From Pseudarcicella hirudinis (lineage in GTDB: Bacteria; Bacteroidota; Bacteroidia; Cytophagales; Spirosomataceae), in NCBI RefSeq assembly GCF_900115665.1, contig NZ_FOXH01000020.1, forward strand, positions 41,519 through 105,518: a stretch of DNA of 64,000 nucleotides, read 5' to 3'. The stretch's first letter is position 1, and every line of letters starts with the position of its first letter. Below the pieces are notes generated by a model that ran no database searches, had not been told where the DNA came from, and saw only the letters and a list, made by a program, of their open reading frames with translations. Below are positions 1 through 8,382 of this stretch, piece by piece. The position numbers were made by a program, and so were the translations under genes.

Positions 1-148
1 AGGATCATAGGGCGCATAGTATGGGATGAGTTTGGATTGTTTGGGATTTTGTATTCCATTCATTGTAACCACATAGGATCATAGGGCACATAGTACGGGA
101 TGAGTTTAGATTGTTTGGGATTTTGTATTCTATTTATTGTAACCACAT
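1..148. repeat. Tandem direct repeat, two 74-bp copies
   Basis: Two head-to-tail copies (1-74 and 75-148) begin with AGGATCATAGGG and end with TTGTAACCACAT. They differ at only a handful of positions. The left copy touches the window edge, so the array may continue upstream. No open reading frame or hairpin explains it. Confidence 0.9.
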
Positions 149-198
149 AAGATTTGAGGTGTTGATTAAATGAATTATACAATAAATAGTACTATGTA

Positions 199-230
199 TT
201 GCATAGTAATGGAAAATATCTTTATCTTTG
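199..230 (+). promoter_or_regulatory. Candidate Bacteroidota sigma-70 promoter
   Basis: TTG at 199-201 is followed after 21 bp by TATCTTTG at 223-230, a full match to the Bacteroidota -33/-7 consensus (TTG, TAnnTTTG). It lies 43 bp before the start codon of the small lipoprotein gene. Confidence 0.65.
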
Positions 231-273
231 ATTCATAAATATCACCATTCCATAAATCTCATAATAAAGACCT

Positions 274-681
274 ATGAAAAAGACTATCGCATCCGCATTA
301 ATTCTGATTGTTATTCTGACATTTGCACAATGTCATTTAGGTACCAAACCATTTAAAACATATTTCTGGACGAGTAATCAAACCGGAAAAACGCTTTATC
401 TGTTTATTGATGAGGTAAATAAGGGAGTGTTACCGGCTTTGTCTGAAGCACCCGTTTGCGACAACGATGCTTCTAAAAAGAAGGCACTTTTTGTTTCTCT
501 GGAAGCGGGTACTTACCTGATTGAAGTGAAGGATCAGAGTGGTAATATCAAAGTTTCAGAAAAGCTTGAGACAAGATTGAGTAACCATGATAAAACCATT
601 GGTGTTTCGAGGGAAGGACATCAGGGAGAATCCCGCAGCACTACGGAGGATGATTGCCTGATTCTGGAACTATTTTACTAA
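274..681 (+). CDS. Small hypothetical lipoprotein
   Basis: This 135-residue protein has a lipoprotein signal: two N-terminal lysines, a hydrophobic stretch of about residues 5-18, and a candidate acylated Cys20 (TFAQC). The mature part is hydrophilic, has four later cysteines or fewer, and matches no family I recognise. The gene stands alone, with a consensus promoter 43 bp upstream and an intrinsic terminator 30 bp downstream, which argues it is expressed as a monocistronic unit. The ATG follows a short AT-rich leader. The location would be the periplasmic face of the inner or outer membrane; the function is unknown. Confidence 0.75.
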   Translation: MKKTIASALILIVILTFAQCHLGTKPFKTYFWTSNQTGKTLYLFIDEVNKGVLPALSEAPVCDNDASKKKALFVSLEAGTYLIEVKDQSGNIKVSEKLETRLSNHDKTIGVSREGHQGESRSTTEDDCLILELFY

Positions 682-710
682 AAAATAGTCAAATATTAAT
701 ACCCGAAAAA

Positions 711-739
711 AGACGCTGCATCGCAGTGTCTTTTTTTTT
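711..739 (+). terminator. Intrinsic terminator
   Basis: Left arm AGACGCTGC (711-719), a 3-nt loop, and right arm GCAGTGTCT (723-731) with one G-U pair, followed by an unbroken T run to 739. It ends the small lipoprotein gene. Confidence 0.9.
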
Positions 740-912
740 GTTATTACTTAAATCTCATTAAACTAAATGGATAAAGAATTATCTGATGGTAATTACTCAT
801 ATTTTATCCCGGGATATTAAGATTTGTTAAAATATTGATTATCAGAGCATAGAGCTTTTTATTTTTTCCATAACTTTACATTAGTATTCTTAGCCCATAA
901 GATATTAAATTT

Positions 913-2169
913 ATGTATCGTCAATTGCAACGACTCTTTAAAACTTCAGTTTCATTATTTTGGCTTATTGTTTTTGTTCAATGTAGTGAAACCATCCAAC
1001 CTACTTCCCTGCATGTAGTTTCTATGCTGGAGGCTGAGGCGAGCTCGTCCGACAGGTATATGGCGATTGAGATTGATACCGTTTCTAAATCCGTGTTTAC
1101 ATATGACCAGAGATCTAACCCAAAAGGTTTGGGAAGAGGTTTTCAGGGATGCCCTTCAATTGGCTACAATAATGGTATTTTCTATGCGGCATGGTTTGCC
1201 GGTACAAAGGAGGAAGACTCCAACAATTATATCACAGTAGCTACCAGCGCAGACGGCGGGTTATCATGGAAGCAAAACAGATTGATGATAGCTCCGGCCA
1301 GCGACAGTATCAGACATATTAACCCCTCATTATGGAATGATAAGTATGGATCACTTCATTTATCCTGGCTTGTAAGTAAAGGTATCTGGGATGGAGCAGC
1401 CAATGGTTCCTGGCATGTGAAAATTAAAGAAGCAGGAGGGAGGATATTTATTACAAATCCGAATCCGCTTTTTCACGGCGTAATGAATGTAAAACCGATA
1501 CATTTTGGAAAGGATAGCTCAGAGATACTATTTCCGGTATCAGGCTGGAATATTGGTATTGAAGGATTGCCCAACTATACCCTTACGCCTTCAGAGCTTA
1601 ATGGTGTGTTTTTATACAAATCTATCTATCATCCTATTAATAAAAGGATTATGCTGCCCCAAAAGTTTGCAAGAATTCCAACCGTATTTTCCCGGGATTT
1701 TGATGAACCGATGATCGTCGATTTGAATAATAATGCATTGCTGCTCATGAAAAGAACCGCCTCAGAAGGGATAAGTTTAAACAGAAGTAATGACGGGGGC
1801 AGAACCTGGGGGACAGAACAGATATTTAAAGAAGTAGGACTGGCAGCATCCAGCAGATTTTATTTAGGAAAACTAAAATCCGGGAATTTATTACTGGTAT
1901 TGAATAATAGTGCCAATCGTGAAAAACTTATGGCTTATTTATCGAAAGATAATGGAAAAACCTGGCCATTTAAATTGCTGATTGATGATCGTTTAGGAAT
2001 TTCTTACCCGGATGTAGTACAGAACGATAGAAGTGAAATATGCATGGTTTATGATTATTCACGCAATTATGACGGGCAGATAATTTTTTCCAGATTTAGT
2101 GAAGAGGATATCACTAAGGGAAATACAAAGGCGGTGAAATATAAAGTAATCAGTACTCTGAATCCTTAG
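913..2169 (+). CDS. Sialidase-like (BNR/Asp-box) lipoprotein, copy 1
   Basis: A 418-residue lipoprotein with candidate acylated Cys24 (FVQC). The mature domain is a six-bladed-propeller type: at least three Asp boxes are visible (SADGGLSW, SNDGGRTW, SKDNGKTW), as in exo-sialidase/BNR_2 proteins. The arginine triad and the usual FRIP motif are not obvious, so the substrate could be another acidic or uronic sugar, or the protein may only bind glycans. It is a close paralogue of the next gene (about 200 bp downstream), same length and same domain plan, so a tandem duplication is clear. Family membership is fairly sure, enzymatic activity is not. Confidence 0.75.
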   Translation: MYRQLQRLFKTSVSLFWLIVFVQCSETIQPTSLHVVSMLEAEASSSDRYMAIEIDTVSKSVFTYDQRSNPKGLGRGFQGCPSIGYNNGIFYAAWFAGTKEEDSNNYITVATSADGGLSWKQNRLMIAPASDSIRHINPSLWNDKYGSLHLSWLVSKGIWDGAANGSWHVKIKEAGGRIFITNPNPLFHGVMNVKPIHFGKDSSEILFPVSGWNIGIEGLPNYTLTPSELNGVFLYKSIYHPINKRIMLPQKFARIPTVFSRDFDEPMIVDLNNNALLLMKRTASEGISLNRSNDGGRTWGTEQIFKEVGLAASSRFYLGKLKSGNLLLVLNNSANREKLMAYLSKDNGKTWPFKLLIDDRLGISYPDVVQNDRSEICMVYDYSRNYDGQIIFSRFSEEDITKGNTKAVKYKVISTLNP

Positions 2170-2366
2170 AAGTTTTGAGGATTGTAAATTGTCTGAAGAA
2201 AGAATCAAAAGTATGTAGTATAATCCTGATTAAAGATAAGCCTCGTAATAATTAAACAAAAACACTTAAGGATATGATTACTGATAAAAAGCATAATTAG
2301 ATTACCCAGATAAGATTCCTGTTTTCTTATTTTCAATATACTAACTACCATAAAAAATTAAAAATT

Positions 2367-3620
2367 ATGTACTTGCCGTTAAAAAAACTCTTTAAAATCT
2401 CACTCTTAATTTCTGTTTTATTTACTTGTATCAGATGTAAGGATAATTCTCCTGTCAATACGCCAATAGTAACCCCGGTGCCTGATCCTGATGATGTTTC
2501 CTCCAACAGATATGCTGTTCTTGAAATGGACTCAGCGTCAAAGGCCATTTTTACCTATGATGCTACCAGCAATCCTCAGGGACTTAAAAGAGGATATCAG
2601 GGATGTCCGGCAATCGGATTTAATAATGGCATTTATTATGCAGCCTGGTTTGCAGGTGTAAAAGGAGAGGAGCTGAATAATTATATTACTATTGCAACAA
2701 GTAGTGATAATGGACAAACCTGGGGGCAGAATAAATTATTAATAGCTCCTCTGATTGATAGTGTAAGGCAGATAGATCCTTCTTTCTGGAAAGATAAGTT
2801 TGGAGCCCTTCATCTTTCCTGGCTGGTAAGTAAAGGAATATGGGATGGTGCTGCAAATGGTACATGGCATGTCAAAATTAAACAGGTATCTGATAAAATA
2901 CAGATAACAAAGCCATACCCGCTTTTCCATGGTGTAATGAACGTCAAACCCATTCATTTGAATAAAGATAGTACGGAAATACTTTTTCCTGTTTCCGGCT
3001 GGAATATTGGTGTGGCTGGATTGCCGAATTATACTCTCACACCAGTTGATTGGAATGGTATATTTTTATATAAGTCTACCTATAACCAGACAGGAAAAAG
3101 GATTTTACTTCCGCATAAATTTGCTAAAATTCCAACTAAATTTGCAAGAACATTCGATGAACCTATGGTTCTTGATCTGGGGAATAATTCATTGATTTGT
3201 ATGCGGAGATCAGAGTCTGATGGTATTTGCACAATATCAAGTGAGGATGGTGGAGTAACATGGGGGACTGAAACACAGTTTAAAACTCTTGGGCCGTCAC
3301 CTTCAAGCAGGTTTTATTTTGGCAGATTGAAGTCAGGAAATATATTATTTATTTTTAATAATAGTTTGAACAGAGAAAAGCTTACAGCCTGTTTGTCTAC
3401 AGATAACGGTAAAACCTGGCAATATAAGTTGTTAATAGACGGGAGAAACGGGGTTTCTTATCCTGACGTAATTCAAAATGATAAAGATGAGATATGCTTG
3501 ATTTATGATAATTCCAGACCTTATCTTGGGGAGATAATTTTTGCAAAATTTACAGAAGCTGATATAATGAATGGAGATGCTTCTAAAATAAAACCTGTGA
3601 TTATCAGCAAACTCAGGTAG
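2367..3620 (+). CDS. Sialidase-like (BNR/Asp-box) lipoprotein, copy 2
   Basis: A 417-residue paralogue of the preceding gene, with a lipoprotein signal ending at candidate Cys24 (CIRC). It carries Asp boxes SSDNGQTW, SSEDGGVTW and STDNGKTW. Long blocks are shared with copy 1, such as LSWLVSKGIWDGAANG and HGVMNVKPIH, while the region just after the lipidated cysteine (a Pro-rich linker) has diverged. A terminator follows directly. Retention of two diverged copies suggests different substrates or expression. The position beside a polysaccharide locus is suggestive of glycan trimming or binding, but no direct link is visible. Confidence 0.75.
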   Translation: MYLPLKKLFKISLLISVLFTCIRCKDNSPVNTPIVTPVPDPDDVSSNRYAVLEMDSASKAIFTYDATSNPQGLKRGYQGCPAIGFNNGIYYAAWFAGVKGEELNNYITIATSSDNGQTWGQNKLLIAPLIDSVRQIDPSFWKDKFGALHLSWLVSKGIWDGAANGTWHVKIKQVSDKIQITKPYPLFHGVMNVKPIHLNKDSTEILFPVSGWNIGVAGLPNYTLTPVDWNGIFLYKSTYNQTGKRILLPHKFAKIPTKFARTFDEPMVLDLGNNSLICMRRSESDGICTISSEDGGVTWGTETQFKTLGPSPSSRFYFGRLKSGNILFIFNNSLNREKLTACLSTDNGKTWQYKLLIDGRNGVSYPDVIQNDKDEICLIYDNSRPYLGEIIFAKFTEADIMNGDASKIKPVIISKLR

Positions 3621-3640
3621 AACTTATTAGAACAATAATG

Positions 3641-3686
3641 AACAGGTCTCCGGATATGTCAAAAGGAGGCCTGTTTATTTATTTTT
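3641..3686 (+). terminator. Intrinsic terminator
   Basis: AACAGGTCTCC (3641-3651) pairs with GGAGGCCTGTT (3665-3675) with one G-U pair, followed by a T-rich tract. It closes the tandem sialidase-like pair. Confidence 0.8.
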
Positions 3687-3858
3687 GGAATAACGTATAT
3701 TGAAACTATTTTAATAAACATCTTATACTTGTCTCGGGGTTAAAGATGTATTTACTTTTTATTTATTAGTTAAAATCAACTAATTGTTTGAATAGTTCTG
3801 TAAGTAATAAAGATTGAAATTTAAATTTTTCAAATATCAAAAGTTTTGCTTTTTTTTT

Positions 3859-3888
3859 TTGCCGAATTGATTACCATTTGTATATTTA
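3859..3888 (+). promoter_or_regulatory. Candidate promoter in EPS leader
   Basis: TTG (3859-3861), a 19-bp spacer, then TATATTTA (3881-3888), one base off the Bacteroidota TAnnTTTG element. If used, it would give an untranslated leader of about 800 nt before the Wza-like gene. A second, isolated TATATTTG lies at 4597-4604 without a well-spaced TTG and is an alternative closer start. Confidence 0.4.
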
Positions 3889-4361
3889 CATGACTATTGT
3901 TTCAAATTCAGTAATGTTTGGAAAAATAATAAATCCAAATTTTCTTCGTTTATGGAAAATTTTCGCTGTTAATAAATGAAAAATCGAGTAATTTGTCAAT
4001 GTTAAGCTCGTTTTACCATACAGCTTAAATTATAATATTTTTAATAGAAGTACTGAAGTAATATCTGAGCACTATTATTTCAAACCCTTGGGCTTCGTTA
4101 TACACTTGCTATCTTTTGATTAGTTTTTACTGTAATTCTTTATTTATCCACCGGATAACAGATAGAGAATGTTTCTGTTGCTGTTTTGATCGTTCAGGTC
4201 CACAGGATTATGAATATCTGACAGGTACATCTTAACTAAAATAACGTATTGTTCTTAACCGTTAAAGTTTTTCATTTTAACAATGGCTTAACCAATGAGT
4301 ACAATTTGTCTTTTAGTTTTGTGGACAATAAGCAGAGAAGAGGATAGCCAAACGATAACTT

Positions 4362-4389
4362 TTATATAGTTTCGAAGGAAACTATATAA
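4362..4389 (+). promoter_or_regulatory. Perfect 12-bp inverted repeat (hairpin)
   Basis: TTATATAGTTTC (4362-4373) and GAAACTATATAA (4378-4389) flank a GAAG tetraloop. The 3' side is AT-rich with a five-T run near 4395. It could be a weak terminator/attenuator in the leader or a dyad operator; it lies about 300 bp before the Wza-like gene. Confidence 0.6.
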
Positions 4390-4691
4390 TATAATTTTTC
4401 GAGGTAAAGCTTTTGCAGGAAATGCCGGAGATTTCCCTAATTATTGAAGAGAAAGAGTGATTGGCGAAGAATAAAAGATATTGTGTTCGAATTTGTTTTG
4501 TGAATTTGTCTTGACAATAGATTGGGATTTTGTCCACTTAATAATTTATCCGACGAAATTTGGATTTAAATGTTAAAGAATACGATGATCTATTTGTATA
4601 TTTGTTAACATCCAAAAAATTGGATTAAAATAATTTCCGGTTTTTTATGTAAAAGCCCTGCTTGATTTTAATCTTTTTAAATTAACACTAA

Positions 4692-5531
4692 ATGAATTTG
4701 ATTACACACCAGGTAAAAAAAATAGCCAAGCTTCGTATATTGCTTGCTGTTCTTTGCACGCCTTTTTTTTATTCTTGTGTTTCTACAAAGAATATCACTT
4801 ATTTTCAGGGACCAGGCGTAGTTGATACTATACGCTATACAACACTCAATAGTCTTGAACCCCGGATCCCTAAAATCCAGCCTGATGATATCTTAGCGGT
4901 TACGGTCAGCAGCTTAAGTGAAGAGTCCAATTTAGTTTTCAATTTTGCTAATATCAATCCTTTAATTACATCCAACTTTCCCGGTGGAAGCAATAACGGC
5001 ATGGCGCGTCAGCAGCCCCTGGGTTATCTGGTAGATCCGAAAGGGTTTATTGATATGCCTTTAATTGGCCGGATTCAGGTAAACGGTTTGGCTTTGGAAG
5101 AGGCAGGGACTAAAATTCAGGGTGAGTTAACCAAATTTTTGAAAGAACCTACTGTCAATGTCAGACAACTCAATCATAAATTTACTATTATCGGTGAAGT
5201 GGCCCGCCCCGGGGTATATAACCTTTTGGATAACCATACTACCTTACCTGAAATTCTGGGAACAGCGGGTGATATGACTATTTTCGGGCGCAGAGATAAT
5301 GTGATGATAATGCGTACTACGGGAGACAAAAGAGAATTGGTAAAATTAGATCTTACTTCCAGAAAAGTACTGGAATCTCCTTACTATTATATTCAGAATA
5401 ATGATGTGGTTTATGTAGAAGCTACCAAAGGTAAAATTACTTCTTCTGACAGAACAATTCAGCTGATTCCAATTGTAACAGGTATCGCAACCACCACAGT
5501 TCTTTTGCTGAATCTGATATTTAAGAAGTAA
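4692..5531 (+). CDS. wza: Wza-like polysaccharide export lipoprotein
   Basis: A 279-residue outer-membrane auxiliary-type polysaccharide exporter. The lipoprotein signal ends at candidate Cys29 (YSCVS), followed by the Bacteroidota-typical TKNITYFQG start. A poly-export domain is seen from about residue 55 (PRIPKIQPDDILAVTV), then an SLBB-type segment (FTIIGEVARPGVYNL). A hydrophobic C-terminal helix (about residues 255-276) ending in FKK replaces the amphipathic helix that forms the pore in E. coli Wza; this is usual for Bacteroidota members. It is shorter than E. coli Wza (379). It lies 142 bp upstream of the Wzc-like kinase, the standard partner in Wzx/Wzy-dependent export. Confidence 0.9.
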   Translation: MNLITHQVKKIAKLRILLAVLCTPFFYSCVSTKNITYFQGPGVVDTIRYTTLNSLEPRIPKIQPDDILAVTVSSLSEESNLVFNFANINPLITSNFPGGSNNGMARQQPLGYLVDPKGFIDMPLIGRIQVNGLALEEAGTKIQGELTKFLKEPTVNVRQLNHKFTIIGEVARPGVYNLLDNHTTLPEILGTAGDMTIFGRRDNVMIMRTTGDKRELVKLDLTSRKVLESPYYYIQNNDVVYVEATKGKITSSDRTIQLIPIVTGIATTTVLLLNLIFKK

Positions 5532-5673
5532 TATATAATCCGGGAAATTTCGATGTATTACATTCATTGTTTTCCCAAATTACATTTTAGAATACGAATG
5601 AGCTGAGCCGGTTTTCATTTGATCACCTTGGCTTATATATTGATATAACATTAACATTTCCATAAATTTTAAA

Positions 5674-8061
5674 ATGGCAGATAATTCAATAGATTTTTCT
5701 GATGACAATGGTCAGGATTTTGATATCAAAGGTTTCCTGATTAAATATTTAAGACACTGGTATTGGTTTGTAATCTCGGTGGTAGTTTGCTTATCTGTGG
5801 CTTTTTTGTATTTGCGTTATACAACTCCTATTTATAATGTGAGCTCTGTATTGTTGATTAAGGATGAGAAAAAGGGTATTGGAGGGAATGATATGCTGAA
5901 AGAACTTGAGATGTTCTCCGGTAATAAGATTGTAGAAAATGAGATGGAAGTTTTGAAATCTCGTAACCTCATAGAAAAAGTAGTAAACGACCTTAACCTT
6001 ACTGTAGCCTATTTTCAAAAAGGGAAGGTTCGTAAATATGATGAGATCTTTCGTACTTCTCCTATTTGGGTGCAGCATGGTAATCTGAATGAGGTTGCTT
6101 ATAAAGAGCCCGTGTTTATTCGTATTATTAATAAGCAGAAGTTTGAGCTGCAGAACGAGGACGGAGATGTGATGGGAACTTTTGGTTACAGCCAGAATAT
6201 TCGCAGCAGATATGGTGCTTTCCGTGTCTTTTTGAATGATTCTCTTTACAGACAGGATGATGATTTAATCAGGGTGAAATTCTTTGAAAAGGAGTCTTTG
6301 GTTGAAAGATATCAGAAAGAGATTCAGGTGGAGCTAATGAATCAGAAAAGTACGGTATTAAAACTTTCTTTAGAAGATGCCTTACCAGTGAAAGGAAAAG
6401 CTATTCTGGCCAAATTATTAGAAGCCTATACTTATTCTGCCTTAGCAGATAAAAATATGGAGGCAACTAATACCCTTCAATTTATTGATCAGCGTTTACG
6501 TCTGATTACCGGAGAATTAGGTTCTGTAGAGAAAGATGTAGAAACTTATAAAAGTTCTCAGGGAATTACTGACCTGAGTGTAGAAGCCAACTTGTTTTTG
6601 GAGAAGGTAAAGGAAAACGATACTAAGCTCAATGAAGTTGATATTCAGCTAAAAGTATTAGATGGTGTAGAAAGCTACCTGAGAAGCAGTCAGACCGGAG
6701 TAGCCCCGGCAACCTTGATGGTAAATGATCCGGTGTTGATCGGATTGTTAGGGAAATTGAATGAACTGGATATTCAAAGAGAGAAATATGTAAGGACTAC
6801 CCAGCCTGGTAACCCCTTATTGGAAACTATTAATACTCAGATTGCCAATACTAAAGCTGCTATCCGTGAAAGTATTGCTAACCAGAAACAGGGTTTAGTG
6901 GTAACCAAAAGCAGTTTGAAAACACTGAACAATCGTTTTGAATCTTCGATCAGAACGATTCCTAAAAAAGAAAGAGAGTTTGTCAATATCAAACGTCAGC
7001 AAGGGATTAAAGAAAGTTTATTCTTAATGCTTTTGCAAAAGAAAGAAGAAACAGCTATTTCTTACGCATCAACGGTGACGGACAGTAGAATTGTAGATGA
7101 GCCATATGGTACACCTGAGCCGATTAAACCTAACAGAAAGATGTTTTTTATGGTTGCCTTGTTACTTGGAATCGTTTTACCGGCGGCAGCTATCAATATA
7201 GGAGAGGTTTTAAATGATAAAATACAATCCAGAAAGGAAATTGAAAGTACTGTAGGTGTTACCATTTTCGGTGAAATTGGTAAGAAACCTAAAGAAATGA
7301 AGGATAATATCATTGACCTGAAAAGTACCAGCTTTTTGGCTGAACAGTTCAGAACTCTTCGTACTAATTTACAATATGCTGCAGGCGGAATGACCGCTGA
7401 TAGCGGAAAAGTCCTGCTAATTACCTCCTCTATTGGTGGAGAAGGTAAAAGTTTTATCAGTGTAAACTTAGCTTCAAGTATTGCACTATTGGAGAAAAAA
7501 GTAATTGTTTTAGAACTTGATTTACGTAAACCAAAGATTTCAGAATATTTAGGGGTAACCAGAGAAAAGGGAATTTCCAATTATCTGATAGGTCAGGGAA
7601 ATGCTTTTGAATATGTGAAACCAACGACGCTGAATCCGAATATGTTTGTGATGCCTAGCGGACCGATTCCTCCTAACCCTTCGGAGTTATTGGCAAATGG
7701 CAAAATAAGCAGTTTAATTGAAGAGCTGAAGAAAGAGTTCGACTATATTATTTTGGATACTCCGCCAGTTGGTTTGGTAACAGATTCTACTATTTTAGGA
7801 GCTTACGCTGACGCAGTGTTCTATATCATGCGTCATCAGTACACTCCGAAATCTTATTTGAGATTGGTTGCTGATTTAAAAGAGAAGAATAAGTTTAAAT
7901 CATTGAATATTGTATTTAATGGTATTGATTATAGCAGCACTTATGGCTATGGTTACGGCTATGGTTATGGTTATGGCTACGGTTACAGTTATGTTGAAGA
8001 TAATAATTCATCCGGATTTTCTGTTTCCTCGAAAATAAAAAAGCTTTTAGAAAGGAAATAG
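5674..8061 (+). CDS. wzc: Wzc-like tyrosine autokinase / chain-length regulator
   Basis: A 795-residue bacterial tyrosine kinase of the GumC/Wzc type. A cytoplasmic N-terminus leads to TM1 (about residues 30-50), a Wzz domain, a long periplasmic coiled-coil/GNVR region, TM2 (about 488-508), then a BY-kinase domain. It has Walker A GGEGKS (588-593), Walker A' VIVLELDLR (610-618) and Walker B YIILDTPP (691-698). The C-terminal tyrosine cluster is a perfect alternation: Tyr-Gly repeated seven times then YSY (Tyr757-Tyr773), plus Tyr753. It would drive polymer length control and export with the Wza-like protein. A PHP-type phosphatase that could dephosphorylate it is encoded near 31.5-32.2 kb. 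A hairpin follows the gene. Confidence 0.93.
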   Translation: MADNSIDFSDDNGQDFDIKGFLIKYLRHWYWFVISVVVCLSVAFLYLRYTTPIYNVSSVLLIKDEKKGIGGNDMLKELEMFSGNKIVENEMEVLKSRNLIEKVVNDLNLTVAYFQKGKVRKYDEIFRTSPIWVQHGNLNEVAYKEPVFIRIINKQKFELQNEDGDVMGTFGYSQNIRSRYGAFRVFLNDSLYRQDDDLIRVKFFEKESLVERYQKEIQVELMNQKSTVLKLSLEDALPVKGKAILAKLLEAYTYSALADKNMEATNTLQFIDQRLRLITGELGSVEKDVETYKSSQGITDLSVEANLFLEKVKENDTKLNEVDIQLKVLDGVESYLRSSQTGVAPATLMVNDPVLIGLLGKLNELDIQREKYVRTTQPGNPLLETINTQIANTKAAIRESIANQKQGLVVTKSSLKTLNNRFESSIRTIPKKEREFVNIKRQQGIKESLFLMLLQKKEETAISYASTVTDSRIVDEPYGTPEPIKPNRKMFFMVALLLGIVLPAAAINIGEVLNDKIQSRKEIESTVGVTIFGEIGKKPKEMKDNIIDLKSTSFLAEQFRTLRTNLQYAAGGMTADSGKVLLITSSIGGEGKSFISVNLASSIALLEKKVIVLELDLRKPKISEYLGVTREKGISNYLIGQGNAFEYVKPTTLNPNMFVMPSGPIPPNPSELLANGKISSLIEELKKEFDYIILDTPPVGLVTDSTILGAYADAVFYIMRHQYTPKSYLRLVADLKEKNKFKSLNIVFNGIDYSSTYGYGYGYGYGYGYGYSYVEDNNSSGFSVSSKIKKLLERK

Positions 8062-8069
8062 ATTTTATG

Positions 8070-8130
8070 ACTTCAGGACAGCCTTGTCCGACGTAATAAG
8101 AGTAGGCCGTCCTGAAGTTCGATTTTATTG
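8070..8130 (+). terminator. Terminator-like hairpin after the Wzc-like gene
   Basis: ACTTCAGGACAGCC (8070-8083) pairs with GGCCGTCCTGAAGT (8105-8118) with one mismatch and a 21-nt loop. Only a weak T-rich stretch follows, so read-through into the downstream sugar genes is plausible. It divides the export genes from the assembly genes. Confidence 0.55.
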
Positions 8131-8382
8131 AGAAAGATTAAACACACACAAATTGAGCACACAAAACTTAGAAACGATCCGTATAAAAACTACATTCAGT
8201 ATCAATTCCGGGAATAAATTTCTCTGGTTTGGCCAAATCTAAAAATCTATCTTATTGGCTGACAAATTAATTTCATTAATTCAGTAAAAAATTTCCTGGT
8301 CAGCAAAAGGCTGATAAAATATGTTTTTTCGTAGATAAGATTTTGATGTTTAAGTAATAATAAACCTAAAAAATTCAGCTAT
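8131..8382. other. Intergenic leader before the aldolase gene
   Basis: Together with the hairpin, the gap between the Wzc-like gene and the aldolase gene is 321 bp. Beyond the hairpin I see only AT-rich sequence with no ORF and no convincing promoter match. Confidence 0.5.

Larger units (their letters stand above)
3687..4691. other. Long gene-free leader upstream of the EPS locus
   Basis: About 1 kb without a credible gene separates the sialidase-like pair from the first exopolysaccharide gene. It holds a candidate promoter near 3859-3888, a perfect 12-bp hairpin at 4362-4389 and a second -7-like element at 4597-4604. The size and the hairpin suggest a regulated leader (attenuation or antitermination), but no UpxY/NusG-type regulator gene is next to it. 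Confidence 0.6.

Noticed and set aside
1-148. CRISPR-like repeat
   Set aside because: Units are 74 bp, directly adjacent without spacers, and no cas gene is near.
3687-4691. JUMPstart/ops element or UpxY antiterminator for the EPS locus
   Set aside because: No GGCGGTAG-type ops sequence and no NusG-like gene were seen in or near the leader.
7062-7580. 172-codon open frame antisense to the Wzc-like kinase
   Set aside because: It mirrors the kinase domain on the opposite strand and has no recognisable fold; shadow frame.
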